A stretch of 64,000 bases of DNA from Pseudisothecium myosuroides (lineage: Eukaryota > Streptophyta > Bryopsida > Hypnales > Lembophyllaceae): positions 1,736,001 to 1,800,000 of the forward strand of contig OX637297.1 of assembly GCA_951799445.1 (NCBI GenBank), given 5' to 3'. The position numbers were made by a program, and so were the translations under genes. Of the stretch, positions 47,825 through 57,297 are shown piece by piece (position 1 is the first letter of the stretch; each line of letters begins with the position of its first letter). The notes beneath the pieces are model-generated. The model saw only the letters and a list, made by a program, of their open reading frames with translations, did no database searches and was not told the origin of the DNA.

Positions 47825-48032
47825 CACTAGAAGAAAACTGCGTTGGAACCTAGGAAAACACGTGGGATTGGTTTCGTTGAGTTCCTAGTTTCCAACGCAG
47901 ATTTTTGCGTTCCAACGCGTTTCTTCCAACGTAGAAACGCGTTGGAACGCAAAAATCTGTGTTGGAAACTAGGAACTCAACGAAACCAATCCCACGTGTT
48001 TTCCTAGGTTCCAACGCAGTTTTCTTCTAGTG
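47825..48032. mobile_element. Foldback MITE, CACTAGAAGAA family, copy 2 (208 bp)
   Basis: The ends are CACTAGAAGAAAACTGCG and its inverse, with ATG on both sides. Arms are almost perfectly complementary for about 95 bp and contain GTTGG and CCAACGC motifs. It lies about 160 bp upstream of the ATG at 48190. Confidence 0.93.
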
Positions 48033-48189
48033 ATGACATTTGATACGCCTTGTATTCCGACGGGTTTTCCGGTACTCTGATAAAGGACCCGTGAACTCGG
48101 ACAACGGATCCGTGAACTCCAGTGCTTCAGGTAGTCGCCTGAATGCTTCGATGCTTTTTAAGTTTACAGTTTTCTTGTGAAGCTTTACA

Positions 48190-51100
48190 ATGGCGAATAG
48201 AAGACTTGGAGAGCAACGTGTTGGATTCAAGAAGAAGGGACCTCGTGGAAGGGCGGAGGATCACAATGCGGTGAGGGAGGGTCTAAGAGATGGGGAAGCA
48301 GAGAGGCAACGTAAACGTAGACAATTGTTGAGGGAGAGAGAAGAAGCAGCAAGGTTACTTGCTGTGCAAGATGAATTGGAGGTCAAAAGGGAGATGTCTT
48401 CACAACAGCTTGCGGAGGTTTTGTCTGAAATTGTGGATTTTTCACAATGAAGATGCAAGGTTGTCCGGAGGCTTCTAAGCTAAAAATTATGGAGCGTTTT
48501 TTGGAGGACGAACGTATTTCTCCATTTCTTCTTGAGTATTATCCTCGTGGGCAGGATGCCAAGGCTCAATTCGAATTCCTAAAAAATTATCAGTTGGAGT
48601 TGGACGATGTGAAGGGTGTTCAATCGACAAATATGCTCACTAGGAAGGCTGTTCTCCTAGATGCGGCTATATCTACTTGGGTTACAAACACCAAAGCTTT
48701 GTCACAGGTTTTGAATGTTCACCCATCCAATTTGAGGGTGGCAATAACCCATCGAAGTAGTGTACGATTGCAAGCTTCACCTTTTGCACTCGTAAGACGT
48801 AGAAAGAGGCCAAGATTGCTTGGCGAGATTAAAGACCTCGTTACGAAGTGGTGGACAAAAGAGACCCGTGTAAGTCCCAATAGGAAGGAAATTGTACAGA
48901 AATGGATAAGTCCAAATACGTACGACAAGCATTGCACTCACTATTTATTCGAAAGTCAGGTACAAATCGATTTGATTGCAGTATCGCAACACCCTGTACA
49001 ATCGTTGCATTGTCAAATATACAATCCTAGACATCGTTTCCATCCGACACGTACGCTACGCACCTTGTTGTACCTCACTCAGTTCTCTGATGGTCTGAAT
49101 GTGTACTCTGCAATACATTGATTACAATGTTACAAGGTACATACTATATTAACAACTATACATTATGTACAAAGAGTACCGTGGGTCTCATGGTCGAGTA
49201 TTCAGAAAGTCTTTGTAGTCGGGTGGTCTGCTTTGTTGGAGGCTTGTACTTGAAGTATTATTCTGGGCATTACGGTCCAAGGTATGTTTTAAACGGGCTT
49301 TGTACTTTTGATTACCTCTTTTGTATTACCTCTTTTGATTTCTCAAAAAAATTTGCATTCTTGTAGGCCGCATTCCACCGGCGATTTAAGGTGGCACACC
49401 CAGACGTGCCAATCAAACAGAGAGCCTTTGAGAAACTGAAACCTTACTTTGTTAGAGCATGCAATGAGAGGAACGTCTGCTGTTGTAGATACCACGTGGA
49501 GATCGACATGCTCAAGGAGGGGTTCAATCGGATTCGGGATGGCACAAAGGGAATCCACTTCTTAGAGAATTGCTAGTGCGTGTGTGATGTGTGCCTCTTT
49601 TGACTAGAAGAAGAAGCAAAGTGTAAAGCGCATCTGAAGACATATGCAGGTACAACAGCGCTGTGGCAATAGATCGTTTGCCCTAAGCCTGAGAATGAAG
49701 AGTGGCATGCTCTGCAATGTGTCATGGGTACGTGCAGAGACTGTGGTATTTCGAAGCTTCCGATTTGCCCTCTTGAGTTATCATCGTCTTCAAATGTCAC
49801 TTGGAAGTGTTTTGAGAATGAAATCATTGGGGTGACACTGGATGGGAAGCCCCAGAAGAGGATTGTCGAGGTATACAAAGAGACCTCTCCACAAGTGTTC
49901 TTTGAATACTTCAAGTCTAAACTGTCCCAGTTTGTGAAGCACAACTTCATTGCAAGGTGGCAGGATGACCATTGCAAGTGTTCTATGCAGAGTTTGGGCA
50001 AAGATGTGATTTTGTCACCTATTGATTTTGTTGAGAACTACACTTTTGAGATTCAAAATCAGATCCAGAACATGTATTGGTGCTCCACACAGATCAGTAT
50101 CTTTGTCCACATCACGTATCGCTTTAAACCAGACGGAGTTATGGTGAAGGAATCCCATTTCTACATAACTCATTAGAAGAAAACTGCGTTGGAAATCGCA
50201 GTTTTGCGTGGGCTGAAATTTGTTGAAGCCCACGCAAAACTGTGATTTCCAACGCAGTTTTCTTCTAGTGACTGATGATGAAAAGCATGATTCCCTTTTT
50301 GTACAGCATTGCTTGATGCAACACTGGCGATGGCTAGAGTCTCAAGTAATGCTTCACATTGCCCCAAATTTTGTATTTACCATATCTCTTTCTCATTCGT
50401 ACTCCATGCCTAGTTCTTATATAAGAGTTAATTGTGGGTGGCATGGAACTCTCTGACTATGATGCATGTGTATTGTAAAATGTACTTTCTGTACCAATTT
50501 TGTACAGCACTTGTAAATGTTACGAAGTGTATTGACTTCTGTATGTGCATCGACAGGGATTCGACCAAAGCACCACGTCGTGTGGTCCAACAGCTGTGCA
50601 AGGCAGTTTAAGGGTGCCCGACCATTTTATTTTGTGGCCAGATATCCCAGCCTGACAAATGGTTGCACTATGAACTGGAATTTTTTCGGAACAGGTCACA
50701 GGAAGGGAGAGTGGGATGGAGCTGGTGCTGTTGTGAAGCGCTCTCTAAGGGAGTCCCAGTTACACCACACATGGAGGAGGATGCAGAACGTCCACGATGC
50801 AGTGGCATTTTTGAATGAGACCATAGGAGGGACTGTGGATACGAACTTTGAGAAGACCGGCATCAAAGAGGTTCAGAGATACTTCTGGGAAATACCAAAG
50901 GACATCACGAGGGAGCGCAGTTACCATTGCGAGACTGTTTCAGGCTCCCAGGCCTTGCATTCAATTTATTCTTTTGCTGTTGCGGATCCAACGCAATTTT
51001 TTGTGCGCAAATTATCGTGCTTCTGTGTTTATTGCCTTGACAACAATTTCGTCAACTGTGTTAACAAGTCCCATGTTGAGAACTAGGATTTGGTAAAGTT

Positions 51101-51578
51101 GAAGCCATACAATCTCCAACTAGTTGCTGACCACATGACGGACCACGACGTTGCAGATGACGAGGATTGGGAGGAGGTCGTGGAAGGCTAGGGATTTGGC
51201 GATCTCATTCAGCCAGGTGACAACTTTGTTGTCCCTGCTATAGAAGGCAACAACGAGGGAGTGGAGTTCTATATTTTATAGTGCACTGGGGGGAAGTATG
51301 AGGTTGATCGCTGGTTCAAATGTGTTTGGGGCCCGAAGTTTGAAGCTGGCGACTTCATCATATGAGGAACTTATTATCAAAAGTAGAATAATGGGTACGT
51401 TCATCTAGGCAACTTCCAACCAGCCCATATTGATGCACACCTTGTGGTGCATGGGAAATTTGCTATGATTCCAAAGCCAGGTAGGCGGAAAGGTGGGGAG
51501 GTTACTTATGACATAAGTGACGACAACCTCGCTACTATTAGGGTCGGCTTACATCGATTCAGGGAGGAAGAAGACTAG
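48190..51578 (+). pseudogene. Transposase-like gene of an unclassified plant family, with stops and a MITE insertion
   Basis: Coding blocks in order are 48190-48446 (basic, RQRKRRQLLREREEAARL), 48447-48960 in a shifted frame (RRRKRPRLLGEIKDLVTKWW, RVSPNRKEIVQKW) and 49370-49576 (FEKLKPYFVRACNERNVCCC). The next, 49577-50350, has WQDDHC and ENYTFEIQNQIQN and is split by the MITE at 50171. Then come 50556-51085 (HVVWSNSCARQFK, FFGTGHRKGEWDGAGAVVKR) and a C-terminal part to TAG at 51576. An intron (GTAATG...CGACAG) lies at about 50345-50555. The QFK and HGKGxxDGxGxxVKR blocks match a family of large transposase-like proteins known to me from plants and animals, but I cannot name the superfamily. 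Premature stops are TAG at CAG positions and TGA at CGA positions. The conserved Asp of SDxCAxQFK is Asn here. Confidence 0.72.
50171..50270. mobile_element. Foldback MITE, CACTAGAAGAA family, copy 3 (100 bp), in an exon
   Basis: It begins CATTAGAAGAAAACTGCG, with one base changed in the terminus, and ends with the exact inverse CGCAGTTTTCTTCTAGTG. ACT flanks both sides. Removing it and one ACT restores a continuous frame (FYIT joined to DDEKHDSLF), so the insertion point is certain. Confidence 0.95.
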
Positions 51579-52690
51579 CAACTTTACTTCTATTAGTACA
51601 ACTCGGGATATTTTGTATATAATTCCATACGTTTTGTATAATTTTATATGCTTTGTACAATTTTGCACTGGGTTATTCTTGTCCGTCCGTTGTGTCTACC
51701 ATTGCAGCTCCTGAGATTGCTATTCATGTGCATTCTAAGGATGTTCAAAGTAATTTTACTCGGTTATTACGGAATCATCTGCCGTCTTTGATGCGTTCTC
51801 ATCATTCTATCTGACTTCTCTTGAATCTACTCTGAAGACATGGTCCATGATCCTGCATTGTCAATTACGACTGCGGTTTTAGCTCAAGGTATCATATTCA
51901 CGTTAAGCTTATGTCTGTACTCATGCCTCATATGCACACCAACATGGTTTCAGAGTGCTGGAAGGAGAACTAACAGTTGACCGCCGGGTTTCTTGAACTT
52001 GTTGGACGAAACCGACAGGTTAACACTATTGATGTGTGAGCACAAGTTATAGGTCTTTTTTTATTTTATCTATAGCGATTCTTTTTACTTAAATAGGTTG
52101 TTCAAAAAAAAAGGAAACTTTTTAAGTTCAGTTCTTGGTTTCAAAGAAGTCAGTGTACCTCATATTCATTAGCAGTATACCTGTGATTGAATAATCTGAA
52201 AAGTTTTAGTAGAGGAAGAGTACTAGGGATAATCGAAAATGAATTTCTTAGTATTATACTTCTCTTAGCTTATATACTTTTATAGCAATAGCATTCAATC
52301 GGTGTTTTTGTACAATCTGTACTCTTATACACCTATTTGTACACTACCATCCAACTTCTTTGTACGATAAGTACTTACTTGCCATTTTGAATTATCATAT
52401 GCATTTATTTATTTTTTAAGCATTACCTTGGGACTCAAAACTTACATCGGCACACTTAAAATGCATCATAGTGATTTGGACTTGTATGAATACTTACCTT
52501 GGCACTCTCCAAATGCATGATAGGCGTTAACTATACATCATTCTCCCATGAACTAGAATGATGATAAATTATTGGACCTAAGTCCATGTAGTAGGCATCA
52601 TCAACAAGGAATTGAACTCCACTAATACAGCTATAAACTGCCATTTTCAAATTGGTAAACACATCTTGTGTACAAACTCCCTACTGTGAA
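51579..52690. other. AT-rich stretch without a recognised gene
   Basis: The sequence has several TTTTGTACAATTT-like words and no recognisable coding region. Confidence 0.5.
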
Positions 52691-52699
52691 TCGAAGCAA

Positions 52700-52995
52700 A
52701 GGCGCTGGATGGAGTAGTGGAAATTTCATGGACTTCTGCTGGAAGGAGCAGTGGCACCGGCGGTTGATGGAGGAGGGCCTCCAGATGGACCACTGGCGCC
52801 GGCGCGAGCATTCGCTGGAGGAGCGTCAGCCCAAGCAATTGCTGGAGGAGCGCTGGCCCAAGTGTTCGTTGGAAGAGTGCCGCCGCCGGATGGAGCAGTG
52901 GCGCGGGCATTCGTTGGAGGAGCGCCAGCCGGGGCAATTCAAGCAGAAGAGGTTTTCCACAAGACATTGAAGAAGGCGTCGCTCCGACGCATGGT
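52700..52995 (+). other. GC-rich GGAGGAGCG-type repeat with coding-like frame
   Basis: A degenerate repeat of GGAGGAGCGC words gives a plus-strand frame rich in Ala, Gly and Pro that ends KKASLRRM just before a possible donor (CATG|GTAACT). The other frames give Glu/Arg-rich or Leu/Pro-rich products, so the frame is not certain. It could be an upstream exon of the B3-like fragment 100 bp further on. Confidence 0.35.
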
Positions 52996-53095
52996 AACTG
53001 CAATTCATTTCTAATTCAAAGTATGTAATTAGAAATGTTGTTTTTGCTTTTTGTTTTTGTTTTTTTGTTTAAAGGGGTGTGTCTCTTATTCTTTT

Positions 53096-53430
53096 AAATT
53101 TGGTCTCAAAGGGTGCCCGTCTAGTTCTTCTGGAGGTTTCAAGAAGATTTCGACGAAGAGTCTTCCCAAAGATTTGTTAGACTTTGGAGTATAGAGAAAC
53201 TTTACACTTTGCTTGTCAAAGTGAAAATATCAAGTACTAGGCAAGGACGGCCACAAGTGATGCTTACTAAAGGATGGAAATATTATTGTGAATTCCATCA
53301 CTTAGTTGTAGGTGACCGGGTAACATTCAGGCACTTGGAGATGGCCGTTTTTGATGTTACTATTCAGAGAAATTCCAACATACAATGGCCATTTCTAGTG
53401 TGTGATGATGACATAGGCAATGAATAGGGG
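53096..53430 (+). pseudogene. B3-type DNA-binding domain fragment, probably frameshifted
   Basis: One frame gives FKKISTKSLPKDLLDFG, which resembles the start of a B3 domain. About 30 bp on, another frame gives RPQVMLTKGWKYYCEFHHLV and VGDRVTFRHL then FDVTIQRNS. These match the LTKGW...F...L..GDxxxF...F.V.I.R end of B3. The shift of frame near 53190 suggests a 1-2 bp indel. B3 domains bind DNA in plant transcription factors. Only one domain is visible. The assignment rests on pattern and is uncertain. Confidence 0.45.
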
Positions 53431-53959
53431 ACCAAATTCGATGGAGAAGCTGCGGAGTACATCAGGACAATAGACAGTATTGTGGTGTCGACCACTGAAT
53501 TTTGTTGTGCATGGTGTGGAAACTGTGCAGAACTTTTCTTTTTGTAAATACTAAGAGATACGTTTTATACAATTTCATACTTTTTGTACACAATTGTACT
53601 CGTTATTATTGTCCATTCGTTGAATCTACCATTTCAGCTCTTAATCTGGCTTCTCATCTGCATTACAAGGGCATCCAAAGCAACATGTGTACGGTTTCAA
53701 TTTAGCTTACGGTCCTCTCCGACTCTCCGTCCACAATTCTATACTTTTTGTACAATTTTATACTCTTTCTACAAATGTGTACTGTGTTGTTCTTGCCCAT
53801 GTGGTGTAGTGACCCACCGTATGGAACCAAATCCTCTTGGAAGCCGAAGTAACAGTATTTTGGATTGACTTTTACATCGTGAAATCTGGACTAATCATAT
53901 TCCCTGGAAAGGGCTTCCAAAATAGAGTGGCTTGTCAACCCTGTGAAATCGGGGCCATT

Positions 53960-54215
53960 GGGTTCCGTGCTCACCTTTGTCGCTGCTTTCCAAAGCTCAT
54001 TTGCTTTGGTGCCCGAGAGACTTAGGGGTGCTTGCCTTCTCATTTCATGCTGACCTTTGTCGCCGCTTTTGATAGCTCATTTGCTTTGGTGCCTTGAGAG
54101 ACTTAGGGATGTTTGCCTTCTTGTTTCATGTTGACCTTTGTCGTTGCTTACAAAATCTCATTAGCTTTGGTGCCCAAGAGACTTACGGGTGTTCGCCTTC
54201 TTGTTTCCAATCTTG
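53960..54215. repeat. Tandem repeat, about 80-bp unit, 3 copies
   Basis: Each unit contains TGACCTTTGTCG, then GCTCATTTGCTTTGGTGCC and GAGACTTAGGG. Copies are spaced at about 53971, 54051 and 54132. Confidence 0.9.
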
Positions 54216-54266
54216 TACTTGTGTTTGGCTTCTTATTTTTAATCTTGCACTAGTTGAATTTGCAGT

Positions 54267-55251
54267 GTGGATATGTCTAACCGTAATTATACACTTGTTC
54301 AACAATGCATCACGGCTTACTTCCCATTTTGTAGTACTAGAGAGTTTGATTCCTTGATTACTTCGATAGAAGGATCATATGTTTCAAAAACACCGACGTC
54401 CAAGCAAGGCAACATGGCATACTACCTAGGACTTTGTAGTATTAGACATATGTCTAGTACTACTGTTGTCAAGAGCAGCGAGGCACTGTTTGAGCGAGCA
54501 ATGGCAACTGATGCCCCTACAGTCTCGTGTGACTTAGTTAATCAGAGTATGTGAAGGTTTATATACACAATTCCTATTAATTTCATTCCACCAATTTCAA
54601 CCTACTATACTCATTACTTACCTACTATACTCATTATTATCTTGCTATGTTATACCCTTGTAGTCATTCATTGCATTGAACTTGATTGAGCTTGAGTGTA
54701 GGATGATCATAGAGACTTACACTCTTCTAAGAAATTGTAAGGTTGAGGGTGTTGTAAGTGGTAGCTAGGATGATCATAGAGACTTATACTCTTCTAAGAA
54801 ATTGTAAGGTTGAGGGTGTTGTAAGTGGTAGCAAACTTCACATTTCAATCGATGTATGGAATGAAGGTCTATTTGTCTATAGAAATGAGCGTATTGTTTG
54901 GATTTAGTAGCATCTTTCAAGTTTGACAATGGACTCTTTGTGTTTCAAGTGCTCACACACTGTACATTGGCAAGAATAGAGGTGCAATTCAGGAAGTACT
55001 ACTTGTACAATCACTATATCAGTTCCCTCATCTCCTTGTATTGTACCTCGTTAATTTCTATATCGGTTCATGTACTAGTTTTATACGTGTGGTACCTGTT
55101 GTACTCTGACTACTGCATTTGTACCGTAGTAGTGAGTGAAAGGAATGTTCTTAGAGTGTTGCACTACCATTCTATGGTTCCAACAGTAAGGAATTTACTA
55201 AATGTAATCGAGGTGCAAGATTTAGAATTGTTGGAATACATTCAATTATGA
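54267..55251 (+). other. Open frames of unknown status
   Basis: Two frames (54267-54554 and 54898-55251) lack motifs I recognise. The first is moderately coding-like (AYFPFCSTREFDSLITSIEG). The second is hydrophobic and repeat-flanked and may be chance. Confidence 0.2.
54700..54833. repeat. Direct tandem duplication, 67-bp unit
   Basis: The unit beginning AGGATGATCATAGAGACTTA occurs at 54700 and 54767 with nearly no differences, so it is recent. Confidence 0.92.
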
Positions 55252-55856
55252 AATTGTAATGTTTGTAGTGTTTGTATTAGGATTCATAATTACTGGAATA
55301 CAATCAATTCTAAAATTGTAGTGTTTGTAGTGTTTGTAGTGTTTGTAATAGGGCAATTGCATTTGTACCGATAGTGGTGACTGAAAGGAATGTTCGTAGT
55401 TGCTGCACTACCATTCTATGCTTCCAATAGTATGTTCTGTACAAATTCTAATGTCTGTAGTGTTTGTACTTGCATAATGTACTTCTGATACTTACATTAG
55501 TACTAATCAATCTTCATGGAACAATGAGATTATGAAAATTGTACATGTACATTTTAGTGTATGTTTGGTGTACGTGTACATCTGCCTCAACGCCGCCTTT
55601 GCAAAATCACTTAGTTCAACTTTGCACTCGACACATCCTCTTGTTCAAGCCTGTTCTGGTGCGTCGTTCACCTCATACTTGCCTCCGGTGCCCCCGTCCA
55701 TGTTCTGTCGCCGCAAATCTTGGTTCGTGGTTCGTGGTTCTACTTCCTTTTTTCTTGCTCTGATGCCTTTTTTTCTTCTGTCTTTCCTTCCGAATTGCGA
55801 GGCTAACCTTGTTTTGTCTTCTTTTCGTCTACTGTTGGACAGATCGCGGTGGGGTT

Positions 55857-56263
55857 ATGATGTCTCCCCTTCCCAACTGCAAAGCTGAGCTACGTTGGTA
55901 CCTTGAGGAGGTGGAGAGGGAGGTGGAGAGGCGTAAGGGAAAGCTTCCCAATTTTTGTTCGGATGAGTTGCAGGAGCTTCTATTGAGAGAAGACGGCAAG
56001 GAATTGGAGTGGACAACAGCTGCGATTAACGAGTTCAGGGCTATTGAATTATGTACTGAAGTTTTGTATAATGAGAGGGGCGTACTAAGCTATGAGGACA
56101 GGGTGTGCGAGCTTGGGGAATTGACGTACTATTTCACCGATGACATGGTGCCAAAACAATACTTCCCCATCACTTGGGAGACTTATACACCTGAATAGCA
56201 ACAATTAGTAGACGCTATAGTATGGGATGCAGAAGCAAGAGGGTCAAAATGCCCCTCACTGTG
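55857..56263 (+). CDS. Hypothetical acidic protein with one in-frame TAG
   Basis: ATG at 55857 opens a frame with CKAELRWYLEEVEREVERRK, NFCSDELQELLLREDGKELE and EDRVCELGELTYYF, ending TAG at 56196-56198. The frame continues beyond the TAG (QQLVDAIVWDAEARGSKCP) to TGA at 56261, so the TAG may be a premature stop from CAG. The product would be about 135 residues, highly charged and probably helical. I recognise no family. A 520-bp tandem duplication starts right after it. It may be the first exon of a larger gene or a transposon ORF. Confidence 0.45.
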
Positions 56264-57165
56264 ACTCATAGGGTAGGGTGGTTTTGTTTTTTCAAAGTAC
56301 AATCTTAAAGAAGTTGTTGCAGACTTAGTTCATACAATGCATGCATGTTTGTAATTCATTAGTAAATTTCCTTCCCTTCATAAAATAGATACTCAGAGTA
56401 TGTGAATACACATTGTTCACAGGTCTGTGTTCTAAAGGAAGTTTGCAAAACATGCATATAGTTACCATACGCTATGTACAATTCTATACAAAATGTACAA
56501 ATTGTAGAACAAGGATGTACCCCTGGTTGTTAACTGGCTTCTTGTTGCCCCATTCCAAAGTACGGTCTTTCAATGTTGATGCCTTCAGCACAAATATTAA
56601 TGTGTATTTGGCGTACAATTCTAAACAAAATGTCCCAAATCCATCACCGATATAGGATGCTGTTGTGACGAAAACGACAACACCAAGCATTACCACATTA
56701 TTATGACTCCTTTATCAGCTACACAGAAACAGAAAATGGAGGCTATAAAACAGGATGTCCGGGCTAAGAAGAAGAGAGCGAACAATCGATTGTAGGGTGG
56801 GTTTTTTTTTTTAAAGTACATTCTTAAGGAAGTTGTTGCAGAGTTAGTTTGTAGAGTGCATGTATGTTCGTAATTCATCAGTAAACTTGCTTCGCTTCTA
56901 AAAATATTTACTCAGAGTACGTGAATACACGTTGTCCACAGGTCTGTATTGTCACGGTACTTTGCAACGCATACATATACCATATACTACGTACAATTCT
57001 GTACAAAATCTACAAACTTTGCAAAGATGTACTAAACTAAACATGGCGATGCCTTCTATGAGCACCCCTTGTTATTAATTGGCTTATTGTTGGTATAGAA
57101 CATCTTGTCTTTCAACATTGATGCCTTCCAAAAGTACCACGAATATTAACATGTGTTGGGCGGTT
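56264..57165. repeat. Tandem duplication, unit about 525 bp
   Basis: The sequence from about 56266 to 56630 recurs, diverged, at about 56792-57165. Shared landmarks include GGTAGGGTGG, AAGTTGTTGCAGA, ACTCAGAGTA, CACAGGTCTGT and the TACAATTCTxTACAAAAT core. Both copies are non-coding. Confidence 0.85.
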
Positions 57166-57297
57166 ACCCAGACATATGAGACTGTTGTGAACATTACAGT
57201 GCAACAATAGTTTCAAAAATGTCAGATAGCCACCCAACATTGGTTAACTCATTCAGAAATCCACCAAAGTAGATACTCCACAATGCAACCTACGTCA

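Noticed and set aside
50556..51578. RNA editing (U-to-C) that would repair TAG and TGA stops, as in organelles of ferns, lycophytes and hornworts.
   Set aside because: The sequence is nuclear in type (transposons, nuclear gene families, spliceosomal introns), and there is no basis for nuclear editing of this kind.
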